From Bacteroidaceae bacterium (GTDB lineage: Bacteria > Bacteroidota > Bacteroidia > Bacteroidales > Bacteroidaceae), in NCBI GenBank assembly GCA_017466065.1, contig JAFTUV010000034.1:76053-140052 (forward strand): 64,000 nucleotides of DNA, given 5' to 3'. The notes below the pieces were generated by a model that worked only from the letters and a program-made list of their open reading frames with translations, was not told where the DNA came from and made no database searches. Within the stretch, counting starts at the first letter, position 1. Each line of letters begins with the position of its first letter. This document shows, piece after piece, positions 25,108-33,181 of the stretch. The position numbers and the translations under genes are program-made.

Positions 25108-26135
25108 TTTTTTATATTCAGTTTGTTGAGTGCTTGTTGGTAACGTTGGGCGTTTCTGTTGTGCTCGGCGAGGGTAGATGCGAAATTATGCGTTCCCGAA
25201 AGGTCCTCTTTTGCACACATATACAGATAGTTGTGCTTTTTGTAATTGAGCACGCTCTCGATAGCCTGTATAGTGGGTATGCGTATGGGGCCGGGAGGAA
25301 GCCCGGGGTGTTTGTAGGTGTTGTAGGGCGAGTCCGTTTCGAGGTCTTTTTTTAGAATACGCTTGCGTGCAAAGTCGCCAAGAGCATATTTCACCGTAGG
25401 GTCGGCCTGCAATAACATCCCGCGTTTCAAGCGGTTTATGTAAAGCCCTGCCACGATGGGTTTTTCGGCGTCGTTGTTGGTCTCTTCATCCACAATGGAG
25501 GCAAGTGTGGCAACCTCCTCGATGGTGAGCCCCAGCATTTTTGCCTTTTCGCGGCGTTTCTTGTTCCAGAATAGGTCGTGCTCACGCAACATTCTCATCA
25601 TAAACTTCTGCGGAGTGATGTCCCAGTAAAGTTCGTAACTGTTGGGGATGAAGATGCAGGGAAGTGTCGCGCGGCTGTATCCCATATAACCATAATAGCG
25701 ATGGTCGGTCGCCAGCTTGCACAGGCTTGCCGAGTCGAGCATCAGTTGTTTGCTTGCTGCTGAGAGCAACTGTTCCACGGTGCGTGTCGATGGAATAACC
25801 ACCATCAGCGGTGTCTGTTGGTTGCTCACCAAGCGACGGTAGAGTGTGTGCATATTGTCGCCGTCGTAAATAGCGTATCGTCCGGTCTTTCTTTGTTTGG
25901 TAAGGTTATTGTGCTTCGCAAGCAGTTCGAATCCGAGCATCGTGGAGGGGTGGGCAGCCTCTTCAATCTTTTCAATTATGCTGCGAGCGTTGTCGTAGGG
26001 GTATATGTTTATGTACACCGTTTCTTTGAGGCTCACTTGCGGGTATTTCAGAATGTAGTAACCGAATAGTAGAGTGCCACACACTGCAATGGCGATAATG
26101 GCAATAATGGCAAACAGAATTTTAATCTTTTTCAT
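25104..26135 (-). CDS. mltG: Endolytic murein transglycosylase
   Basis: Inner membrane YceG/MltG enzyme that cuts nascent glycan strands and ends their polymerisation. One membrane helix near the N-terminus (ILFAIIAIIAIAVCGTLLFGYYIL), then a LysM-like part and the catalytic domain with EEVATLASIVDEET (Glu of the family motif), AGLYINRLKRGMLLQADPTVKYAL and HPGLPPGPIRIP. 343 aa from ATG 26135 (MKKIK); an in-frame ATG three codons earlier is possible. It is the first gene of a two-gene operon with GH20 and has a full consensus promoter. Confidence 0.93.
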   Translation of the reverse strand: MKKIKILFAIIAIIAIAVCGTLLFGYYILKYPQVSLKETVYINIYPYDNARSIIEKIEEAAHPSTMLGFELLAKHNNLTKQRKTGRYAIYDGDNMHTLYRRLVSNQQTPLMVVIPSTRTVEQLLSAASKQLMLDSASLCKLATDHRYYGYMGYSRATLPCIFIPNSYELYWDITPQKFMMRMLREHDLFWNKKRREKAKMLGLTIEEVATLASIVDEETNNDAEKPIVAGLYINRLKRGMLLQADPTVKYALGDFARKRILKKDLETDSPYNTYKHPGLPPGPIRIPTIQAIESVLNYKKHNYLYMCAKEDLSGTHNFASTLAEHNRNAQRYQQALNKLNIKK

Positions 26136-26153
26136 AAATAGCATAATTTGCCA

Positions 26154-26184
26154 CGAAGATAATACAATAAGACAATAGAAGCAA
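26154..26184 (-). promoter_or_regulatory. Promoter of mltG-GH20
   Basis: On the reverse strand TTG (26184-26182), 20 nt, TATCTTCG (26161-26154), ending 18 bp before the mltG start codon. Confidence 0.75.
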
Positions 26185-26255
26185 ACGCTTGTGTCCGACG
26201 CTTTTGTTATTCGTTGTTTTTTGCTTAAAAACTTTACGACAATATTTATTTTTTA

Positions 26256-26263
26256 TATATTTG
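26256..26263 (+). promoter_or_regulatory. -7 element of the wza-wzc pair
   Basis: TATATTTG, 72 bp before the wza-like start; TTT rather than TTG at the -33 distance. The AT-rich leader that follows has no gene. Confidence 0.55.
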
Positions 26264-26335
26264 CAAAATATTTGGGCATCTGTGTACGTTAAATACATAG
26301 TGCTGTTGATTGTGAAAATAAAAATAAAAATCTAT

Positions 26336-27142
26336 ATGAAACTTATTGGTTTAAAGAAATGGAGTTTGATGGCGTTGTTTGCCGTGCTGTTTACAACATC
26401 GTGTACATCTTACAAGCAAGTACCTTATTTGCAGAATAGTAACGAAATTCCCAATATGGTGCAGGCTGACACTGTGTATGAGAATAAAATTCAGCCTCGC
26501 GACCTGTTGAGCATCATTGTAACTTCGCCCAATGATATTACCGCTTCGGCCCCTTATAATCTACTCACTTCGCAGCCTTACGACCTGCGTCAGACAATCA
26601 CTTCGCAGCCAACTTATCAGAATTATTTGGTTGACAAGAACGGAAATATCGAATTCCCCATTGTGGGAACCCTGCACGTTGCCGGGCTCACCAAAAAGGA
26701 ACTTGAAATTATAATTCTCGATAAAATAAAGGGTGCGTTTACAATACCTCCCATTGTGACGGTGCGTTTCGCCGATTTTAAAATTTCGGTACTCGGCGAG
26801 GTGACAAACCCCGGTACCTTTACCATAACCAACGAGAAAGTAAATGTATTTCAGGCCCTTGCCCTTGCCCGTGATATGACCATATACGGTATGCGCGAGA
26901 ATGTGAAGATTATCCGCGAGGATGTTAACGGCAAAACATCGGTTCACGAACTTAACCTCACCGATGCGTCGGTAATTACCTCTCCCTACTATCATCTGCA
27001 ACAGAATGATGTGGTCTATGTTACTCCCAACAAGGCAAAAGCCAAAGGCTCTGATGTGGGCAGCACTACCTCGCTCTGGTTCTCCACAGCCTCTATATTG
27101 GTTTCTTTGACATCACTTTTGTATAACATCTTGCACAACTAA
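26336..27142 (+). CDS. Wza-like polysaccharide export lipoprotein
   Basis: Outer membrane polysaccharide export protein. Lipoprotein signal MKLIGLKKWSLMALFAVLFTTSC with lipobox TTSC. The Poly_export/PES domain is seen at IQPRDLLSIIVTSPN (about 51-65) and YLVDKNGNIEFPIVGTLHVAGLTKKELE (about 95-122); a SLBB domain follows with FKISVLGEVTNPGTFTI. A C-terminal hydrophobic helix (TSLWFSTASILVSLTSLLYN) fits the Bacteroidota form. 268 aa. Start at ATG 26336, because the longer frame is hydrophobic AT-rich leader spanning the promoter. Four bp before the wzc-like gene. Confidence 0.88.
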   Translation: MKLIGLKKWSLMALFAVLFTTSCTSYKQVPYLQNSNEIPNMVQADTVYENKIQPRDLLSIIVTSPNDITASAPYNLLTSQPYDLRQTITSQPTYQNYLVDKNGNIEFPIVGTLHVAGLTKKELEIIILDKIKGAFTIPPIVTVRFADFKISVLGEVTNPGTFTITNEKVNVFQALALARDMTIYGMRENVKIIREDVNGKTSVHELNLTDASVITSPYYHLQQNDVVYVTPNKAKAKGSDVGSTTSLWFSTASILVSLTSLLYNILHN

Positions 27143-27146
27143 TATT

Positions 27147-29567
27147 ATGGACGTAGAACGTAATTTGAATAATGAAGAGAGTGGCAATGAATTTAACATA
27201 GGTTTGTTGTTGCATCATTTCCTCTTGAATTGGAAACTGTTTGCAGTCTCGGTTGCCGTGTGTCTTTTTGTGGCACTTTTCTATGTGTATAATGCTACAA
27301 AAATCTATCAAGTGTCGGCGAAAATACTTCTGCAAGATGCCGATAAAGGCTCGTTTGCATCGCAGATGGACTTCCTTTCCGATTTTGGCTATCAAGGTGC
27401 AAACTCCAATGTTGAGAATGAGATAGAGGTTATAAACTCAATGTCGGTTGTCAGCGGAGCTGTTGCCAATGCAGGCCTTTATATTTCATATTCGTGCCCC
27501 AAATTCATAGGCGAAGCACCTATATATAAAGCCGCCAGCCCTGTCAATGCGACAATTCAAGCCAAGGACCTTGAAAATCTGCGTGCATCGCTTCAATTGG
27601 AACTGAATGTTGCGAACGATACTATGTACACAGTTTCCTATAAGTATGAGAATGAACTCGAAGGCTTGGATATAGAGTCGGAAGAAGAACTTATAGAGGT
27701 GTTCCCCTATCTGCTGCAAACAGAAAAAGGCAATATCCTTCTTACCAAGCAGGAAGGCTTTGAAGAACTGTTCGATGTAAATATTTCGATAGCGCCGTTA
27801 AAATCGACCGCAGCAGCATATAAAGGCTCGTTGGGCATAGCCCCTATTTCCAAGACAGCATCGGTGGCTATTGTGGCAACAAACACAGCAGTGCCCGGCA
27901 ATGGCATAGATTTTATTTCGGCTCTCATAGAGAGTTATAATAATGTTACCAACGAGGATAAACGCCAAGTTGCAAGAGATACCGAGTTGTTTATAAAACA
28001 GCGTATCGATGTTATAAACGGCGAGCTCACCGAGAAGGAGAAAAAACTCGCCAATTACAAGCAGAACAACCAGTTGCTTGCTCCCGAGATTGACGCTCCG
28101 CAGGTGTTGAGAAATAAAGAGGAGTATGTGAAGAAGATGGAGGAAATGGAAGTTGTTATGGAGAACTCCAAATTCCTTAATGCTTATGTCAACAACCCCA
28201 AGAACGACTTGCAGTCCATCCCCTCGACGATGGGTCTTATAAACGACCCCTCACTCTCGAACCTTATCGTAAGATATAACTCCGAGGTGTCGGTGCGCAA
28301 TCAGTTGCTGTTGACTGCTACGGTGGAGAACCCTGCCCTTAAATCGCAAACAGAAACCGTGCGTGCCTTGCAGGGCGATATACGCGAGGCCTTGGCTGCC
28401 TTCGATAAATCACTGGAAGCTCAATATGAGGTGTTGAAGAAACTTGCCGATGAATATACATCGCGTTTGAAGATGTCGCCCGAAATGGAACGTTCTTTGG
28501 TTGAGATTTCTCGCGAGCGCGATATAAAATCGCAACTCTATGTGATGCTTCTTCAAAAATACGAGGAGAATGCCTTGCAGCTTGCCGTTACGGCAAACAA
28601 CCTTCGCTGTATCGACCCTGCAATGTGTTCTATGGTGCCCGTTGCACCCCGCAAGAATATAATTCTGCTTGCGGCTATATTCATAGGTGTTCTGTTGCCT
28701 TCGCTATATATATATATAAAGGAGTTGTTGCGCACAAAGATTGTAACCATAGAAGAGGTGCAGGCGCAAACAACACTGCCTATCGTGGCAACTATTCCCG
28801 TGAAACACGGGCTCGCAGGTCGCTCATCCTCTATTGTGGTGCGTCCCAATAGCAATGATGTTATGGCCGAAGCCTTCCGCACCTTGCGCACAAACCTGCA
28901 ATTTGTGATGAAGAAAACCTCGGGCAATGTCATAATGTTCACCTCGACAGTGTCGGGCGAAGGAAAAACCTTTGTATCGTCCAACTTTGCGGTGAGTGCT
29001 GCGATGCTCGGCAAAAAGGTGCTTATGATGGGTGTAGATATACGTCGCCCCCGCTTGGCAGAGGTATTCAACATCGACCCCAAAGCCGAAGGAATTACCA
29101 GCTATCTGTGTGCCGACGAGAATGAGGTTACAATGCTCGATAAGCTCATACTTCCCTCTACCGAGGTGCACAACCTCTATCTGTTGCCTGCCGGCATAGT
29201 GCCTCCCAATCCTGCCGAGTTGCTTTCAAAGTCGAACCTCGATATTGCCTTGAACTATTTAAGCAAAAAATTCGACTATGTGATAATGGATACAGCTCCT
29301 GTGGGTCTTGTGTCCGACTCACTGATATTGAGTCGCGTGGCCGATGCTGTGGTCTATGTATCGCGCATCGATTATACCGAGAGGTCATCTTTCGAGTTCC
29401 TCAACGGTGTTGTTAAGGATGGCAAGCTCGAAAATGTATCGGTGGTGGTTAATGGCGATGACTTGGAGAAACGTAAGCGCACATACGGCTACACCTCCAA
29501 TGGTTATTCATACGGATACTCCTATTCTTCCGACACCGACTCTCCTTCGAGGAAGAAAAAGAAATAA
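27147..29567 (+). CDS. Wzc-like chain-length determinant / tyrosine kinase
   Basis: Inner membrane BY-kinase controlling polymer length and export with Wza. N-terminal Wzz domain with first helix near 35-55 and second near 505-525 (NIILLAAIFIGVLLPSLYIYI), a long coiled-coil periplasmic part, then the kinase: Walker A TVSGEGKTFVSSNFA (about 597-611), Walker A' MMGVDIRRPR, Walker B DYVIMDTAPVG. The C-terminus carries the tyrosine cluster TYGYTSNGYSYGYSYSS used for autophosphorylation. 806 aa, normal. Only these two export genes are here: no polymerase, flippase or glycosyltransferase follows, so the polymer must be made elsewhere. Confidence 0.93.
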   Translation: MDVERNLNNEESGNEFNIGLLLHHFLLNWKLFAVSVAVCLFVALFYVYNATKIYQVSAKILLQDADKGSFASQMDFLSDFGYQGANSNVENEIEVINSMSVVSGAVANAGLYISYSCPKFIGEAPIYKAASPVNATIQAKDLENLRASLQLELNVANDTMYTVSYKYENELEGLDIESEEELIEVFPYLLQTEKGNILLTKQEGFEELFDVNISIAPLKSTAAAYKGSLGIAPISKTASVAIVATNTAVPGNGIDFISALIESYNNVTNEDKRQVARDTELFIKQRIDVINGELTEKEKKLANYKQNNQLLAPEIDAPQVLRNKEEYVKKMEEMEVVMENSKFLNAYVNNPKNDLQSIPSTMGLINDPSLSNLIVRYNSEVSVRNQLLLTATVENPALKSQTETVRALQGDIREALAAFDKSLEAQYEVLKKLADEYTSRLKMSPEMERSLVEISRERDIKSQLYVMLLQKYEENALQLAVTANNLRCIDPAMCSMVPVAPRKNIILLAAIFIGVLLPSLYIYIKELLRTKIVTIEEVQAQTTLPIVATIPVKHGLAGRSSSIVVRPNSNDVMAEAFRTLRTNLQFVMKKTSGNVIMFTSTVSGEGKTFVSSNFAVSAAMLGKKVLMMGVDIRRPRLAEVFNIDPKAEGITSYLCADENEVTMLDKLILPSTEVHNLYLLPAGIVPPNPAELLSKSNLDIALNYLSKKFDYVIMDTAPVGLVSDSLILSRVADAVVYVSRIDYTERSSFEFLNGVVKDGKLENVSVVVNGDDLEKRKRTYGYTSNGYSYGYSYSSDTDSPSRKKKK

Positions 29568-29580
29568 AATTATAATAAAG

Positions 29581-29637
29581 AAACACGCGTCGAGTATAAA
29601 GATTGTTAAAACTATCTACTTGGGCGTGTTTTTTTAA
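29581..29637 (+). terminator. Terminator after the wzc-like gene
   Basis: AAACACGC (29581-29588) pairs with GCGTGTTT (29624-29631), with a secondary AGTA...TACT pairing in the loop, followed by five more T. Confidence 0.65.
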
Positions 29638-29667
29638 AATAAGGTTTATCTTTAAGAAAAAAATGTT

Positions 29668-29675
29668 TACCTTTG
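29668..29675 (+). promoter_or_regulatory. -7 element of spt
   Basis: TACCTTTG, 52 bp before the spt start; TTT at the -33 distance. It separates spt from the export pair. Confidence 0.6.
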
Positions 29676-29727
29676 CACTCCGAAATAAAAAGGTTTATCC
29701 CCTGTAAGGCAGGGCGTTTATAATAAA

Positions 29728-30915
29728 ATGGGTTTGTTAAAAGAGAAATACGCAAAATACGATTTGCCACAACGTTTTATGGCAATGGGTGTCTATCCCT
29801 ACTTTCGTTGCATAGAAAGTGAGCAGGATACCGAAGTGCTTATGAGTGGTAAAAAAGTGCTTATGTTCGGTTCCAATTCATATATGGGCCTCACAAATCA
29901 TCCACGAATTAAGGAGGCTGCCATTGCTGCCACGCGCAAGTATGGCACAGGTTGTGCCGGCTCTCGTTTCCTTAATGGAACCGTCGACCTTCACTTGCAG
30001 CTCGAAAATGAACTTGCACAGTTTGTCGGCAAGGATGAGGCGCTTGTCTATTCGACCGGTTTTCAAGTAAACTTGGGTGTTCTCTCCTGCATCACAGGCC
30101 GTCGCGACACAATAATCTGCGATGAACTTGACCACGCATCCATTGTCGATGGTCGCCGTTTGTCTTTCTCCACCGTGCGTAAATTTCGTCACAACAATAT
30201 GGAATCGCTCGAAAAAGAATTACAGGCTTGTGCTCCCGATACAATAAAGCTCATTGTGGTTGACGGCGTGTTCAGTATGGAGGGTGATATTGCCAACCTT
30301 CCCGAAATTGTACGCCTTAAAGATAAGTACAATGCAAGCATAATGGTCGATGAGGCTCACGGCTTGGGTGTTCTTGGCAGACAAGGTCGCGGAACTTGTG
30401 ACCACTTTGGTGTTACAAAAGATGTCGACCTCATTATGGGAACATTCAGTAAATCGCTGGCAACCATCGGAGGCTTCATCGCTGCCGACAAGGAGGTGAT
30501 AAACTACATACGTCACAATTCGCGTTCCTATATATTCAGTGCAAGCAACACCCCGGCAGCTACCGCTGCGGCGTTGGAAGCATTGCATATTATCCAAGAG
30601 GAACCCGAACGTATGGAAAATCTTTGGAATATAACAAATTACGCACTTAAAAATTTTCGTGACCTCGGATTTGAGATAGGTGATACATCAACCCCCATTA
30701 TTCCTCTTTACATACGCGACACAGATAAAACTTTTATGGTGACAAAAATGTTGTGGGAGGCAGGTGTTTTTGTAAATCCGGTGGTTCCCCCTGCTTGTTC
30801 GCCACAAGATACATTGATACGTTTCTCGCTTATGGCGACTCACACCAAGGAGCAAATAGACCGTGCGCTCGATGCTATGGTTCCAATTTTCAAGCAGTTG
30901 GAAATTATAAAATAA
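29728..30915 (+). CDS. spt: Serine palmitoyltransferase
   Basis: PLP enzyme of the alpha-oxoamine synthase family that condenses serine with an acyl-CoA to start sphingolipid synthesis. Residues visible: PLP-stacking His136 in DELDHAS, Asp208 in DEAHGLG, Schiff-base Lys242 in GTFSKSLATIGG, and GTGCAGSRFLNG (73-84). Length 395 aa and the N-terminus MGLLKEKYAKYDLPQ resemble the Bacteroides enzyme. Paralogues (KBL, BioF) share these motifs, but the overall wording, e.g. CIESEQDTEVLM and NPVVPPACSPQDTLIRFS, fits SPT best. Sphingolipids are a hallmark of Bacteroidales and are used as host signals. tRNA-Pro follows after 13 bp. Confidence 0.88.
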   Translation: MGLLKEKYAKYDLPQRFMAMGVYPYFRCIESEQDTEVLMSGKKVLMFGSNSYMGLTNHPRIKEAAIAATRKYGTGCAGSRFLNGTVDLHLQLENELAQFVGKDEALVYSTGFQVNLGVLSCITGRRDTIICDELDHASIVDGRRLSFSTVRKFRHNNMESLEKELQACAPDTIKLIVVDGVFSMEGDIANLPEIVRLKDKYNASIMVDEAHGLGVLGRQGRGTCDHFGVTKDVDLIMGTFSKSLATIGGFIAADKEVINYIRHNSRSYIFSASNTPAATAAALEALHIIQEEPERMENLWNITNYALKNFRDLGFEIGDTSTPIIPLYIRDTDKTFMVTKMLWEAGVFVNPVVPPACSPQDTLIRFSLMATHTKEQIDRALDAMVPIFKQLEIIK

Positions 30916-30928
30916 AAAATAACGGTTA

Positions 30929-31002
30929 CGGGGTGTAGCGCAGTCCGGTAGCGCACCTGGTTTGGGACCAGGTGGTCGCAGGTTCGAATCCTGTCGCCCC
31001 GA
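30929..31002 (+). tRNA. tRNA-Pro (anticodon TGG)
   Basis: Full cloverleaf: acceptor CGGGGTG/CGCCCCG (30929-30935 with 30995-31001, one G-U pair), D stem GCGC/GCGC, anticodon stem CCTGG/CCAGG with loop TTTGGGA (anticodon TGG), T arm with GGTTCGAATCC, discriminator A at 31002. CCA is not encoded. No promoter of its own is visible in the 13-bp gap after spt, so it is probably processed from the spt transcript. Confidence 0.96.
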
Positions 31003-31005
31003 CAT

Positions 31006-31034
31006 AGAATAGTCAACTTTTAGTTGACTATTCT
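31006..31034 (+). terminator. Terminator after tRNA-Pro
   Basis: 12-bp stem AGAATAGTCAAC / GTTGACTATTCT with loop TTTTA, followed by seven T. Confidence 0.9.
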
Positions 31035-31086
31035 TTTTTTGGCAATTATATATAATTTTACACCAATAGAAAAACTGATAAGAAAC

Positions 31087-31198
31087 TGTCATTTCGAACG
31101 AACCAACGGTCGACGCCCGTAGGGGCAAAAGTCGATGTGAGAAATCTCAACAATGCTGATATCCAGATTTCTCGTCGCTCCGCTCCATCGAAATGACA
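31087..31198. repeat. 112-bp inverted-repeat element (TGTCATTTCG type)
   Basis: Outer inverted repeats TGTCATTTCG (31087-31096) and CGAAATGACA (31189-31198); inner pair GAGAAATCT (31139-31147) and AGATTTCTC (31165-31173). The whole unit can fold into a forked hairpin. Non-coding; resembles palindromic intergenic elements widely scattered in Bacteroidota genomes. It differs in sequence from the AGAAnCTGTTT family, although the flank AGAAACTG is shared. Confidence 0.75.
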
Positions 31199-31274
31199 AA
31201 CAAGTGTAACATTGTATATAATCACCCTTTTTTTTTATGCAGTGCAGTTTCCGGCAGAGTGAATGCGTCGGAGG

Positions 31275-32618
31275 TTAAGTCATTCTCTTTAATTCTTTTC
31301 GGAAGCGACTGTAATAAAGAATGGCAGCAGTTGTGAGTCCAACCGGTAAGCCGTAGGCCACACCTATGCTTCCGAGTCCGGCAGTGAAGCCAAGCAGATA
31401 GCTGCAAGGGAGGGCGAGCAGGATAAATGCGATAAATGAGTAGAGGCTCATAGGCTTGGTTACAGCGATGCCGCGCAGGGCATTGGCATAGTTTATTTGT
31501 ATGCCGTCGCTCACCTGATAGGCAAGCAAGGGGATTAGTAGTGCTGTGAACATAGCCTGTATGGCTGTGTCGGTAGTGAATATCGAGGCAAGTTCGTGCT
31601 TGAAGAGTGCAATGCAGGCAGATAACACTGCGGCAACAAGGAGTATTATGTGCAGCCCGGCGTTGGCTGTTTCGTCCACTCTGTGCCACTCGCCGCGCCC
31701 GCGGTAGTGGCTTATGCGTATACAGGCAGCTGCGGCAATGCCATAATATACAAGGAAGCAAAGGGAGCCGGTGGTGCACATTACTTGGAAGGCTGCAAGC
31801 TCGGTGGCACCCAGCCATCCCATAAGCAGGGAGGCAAGGGAGAAGGAGGCTGTTTCCATTCCCATCTGCACGGCAAGCGGGGTGCCCACTCTGAACAGAC
31901 GGGTTATATCGCTGCGACGGCTGCGACGTGCCTTGAATCCGGGTCGATAGGCATAGAACTTATTTTGTTTGATTATGAGTGCGACGAAGAGTAGTGCCAT
32001 AAGAATTCGTGAGATAAGGGTGGCTACTCCTGCACCAAAGAGTCCCATTTCGGGGAAACTGCCTATGCCGAAGATTAACAGGTAGTTGAGAAATATATTT
32101 GTTAGGTTGCCGCATATTATTACCCAGAGTGCTGTTTTTGTCGCTGCCACAGTGTCGGTGAATTGCTTGAAACTGTTGAACAGTATGACAAAGGGAAGCG
32201 AGGCGAGCAGAGCGAGGAAGTAGGGGCGCATAAGTGGAAGCAGCTCGGTCGGTTGGTTGAGGTTGCCCAAATTGAGATAGAGCAGTGAGTAGGCGGCTAT
32301 CACTATGGTGCCGAAAAGAATGTTGGCCCAAATGCTGTCGCGGAAGGAGTGCCCTACATTTTCGTCATCGTGTCGGCCGTAGAATGCGCCTATTATGGGG
32401 GTGGCTCCGTAACTGAATCCGAGCATCGCAAAGATGCCGAGGTTGAATATGTTGTTGACAAAACCTGCTGCCGAGAGTGCTTCGCCACTGTATTGTCCCA
32501 CCATTATAGTGTCTATAAAGCCGAGTATTACGTTACCGAGCTGTCCAAGCACAATCGGTGTGCCCAAGCGTATGATGCTGTTGTAGTGGCTGCGGTAGTT
32601 GTTTATGATTCTTATCAT
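31275..32618 (-). CDS. MATE family efflux transporter
   Basis: Multidrug/toxin extrusion exporter of the NorM type with 12 membrane helices in two similar halves (about residues 10-220 and 240-445). Features: GTPIVLGQLGNVILGFIDTIMVGQYSGEALSAAG at the N-terminus, typical of MATE helix 1-2, and GTPLAVQMGMETASFSLASLLMGWLG at the start of the second half. Normally uses Na+ or H+ to export cationic compounds; substrate unknown. 447 aa. It follows rpiB with a terminator between, so it may have its own start of transcription, but I see no consensus promoter. Confidence 0.9.
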   Translation of the reverse strand: MIRIINNYRSHYNSIIRLGTPIVLGQLGNVILGFIDTIMVGQYSGEALSAAGFVNNIFNLGIFAMLGFSYGATPIIGAFYGRHDDENVGHSFRDSIWANILFGTIVIAAYSLLYLNLGNLNQPTELLPLMRPYFLALLASLPFVILFNSFKQFTDTVAATKTALWVIICGNLTNIFLNYLLIFGIGSFPEMGLFGAGVATLISRILMALLFVALIIKQNKFYAYRPGFKARRSRRSDITRLFRVGTPLAVQMGMETASFSLASLLMGWLGATELAAFQVMCTTGSLCFLVYYGIAAAACIRISHYRGRGEWHRVDETANAGLHIILLVAAVLSACIALFKHELASIFTTDTAIQAMFTALLIPLLAYQVSDGIQINYANALRGIAVTKPMSLYSFIAFILLALPCSYLLGFTAGLGSIGVAYGLPVGLTTAAILYYSRFRKELKRMT

Positions 32619-32639
32619 TGTTCTTTGTTTTTGTACTAA

Positions 32640-32672
32640 AAAGCCTGCGCAACTTTGTGGTTGGCAGGCTTT
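32640..32672 (-). terminator. Terminator of tkt-rpiB
   Basis: 9-bp stem AAAGCCTGC / GCAGGCTTT (32640-32648 with 32664-32672); on the reverse strand it is followed by a further two T after TTT. Confidence 0.7.
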
Positions 32673-32690
32673 CTTTGTGTGCGGTGGTTG

Positions 32691-33131
32691 TTATTTCACC
32701 GGTATTGCTTCTATTCTTGCGTTGTGTCTGCCGCCCTCAAAGGGGGTGTCGAGGAAGGCGTCTACGCATTTTCTTGCCTCTTCGTCGGTGATGAAACGAC
32801 CGGGCATCACAAGTACGTTGGCATCGTTGTGTTGGCGTGCAAGTTCGGCTATCGGGGCCTGCCAGCAGAGTGCACCGCGTATGCCTTGGTGATGGTTGAC
32901 CGACATATTTATACCATTGCCTGTACCACAGATGGCTATTCCACGGGTGTGCTCGCCTGCTTCGATGGCGGTGGCAAGGGCGTGCCCGAATTCGGGGTAG
33001 TTGCAGCTGTCGGTGCTATGTGTGCCATAGTCCTTGTAGCTATATCCCTTGGCGGCGAGCCACTCTTTTACCTTCTCTTTAAGAGGGTAGCCGGCGTGGT
33101 CGCTTGCGAGTCCTATTGTCTTGTTCATCAT
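32691..33131 (-). CDS. rpiB: Ribose-5-phosphate isomerase B
   Basis: Interconverts ribose-5-phosphate and ribulose-5-phosphate in the pentose phosphate pathway (LacAB/RpiB fold). Motifs: IGLASDHAGYPLKE (about 5-18), YPEFGHALATAI, and the catalytic Cys region GIAICGTGNGINMSVNH (about 65-81). 146 aa is normal. Directly downstream of tkt, 50 bp away, giving a pentose phosphate pair; the gap contains a remnant of the AGAAnCTGTTT element. Confidence 0.95.
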   Translation of the reverse strand: MMNKTIGLASDHAGYPLKEKVKEWLAAKGYSYKDYGTHSTDSCNYPEFGHALATAIEAGEHTRGIAICGTGNGINMSVNHHQGIRGALCWQAPIAELARQHNDANVLVMPGRFITDEEARKCVDAFLDTPFEGGRHNARIEAIPVK

Positions 33132-33134
33132 TTT

Positions 33135-33180
33135 AGAAACTGTTTTATTTTCTAAGAAGCTGCTTGAATTTCTAAAAAAT
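33135..33180. repeat. Remnant of the AGAAnCTGTTT element between tkt and rpiB
   Basis: AGAAACTGTTTTATTTTCTA followed by AGAAGCTGCTTGAATTTCTA: two end-like sequences in direct order, filling the 50-bp gap within the operon. Confidence 0.55.
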
Positions 33181-33181
33181 C

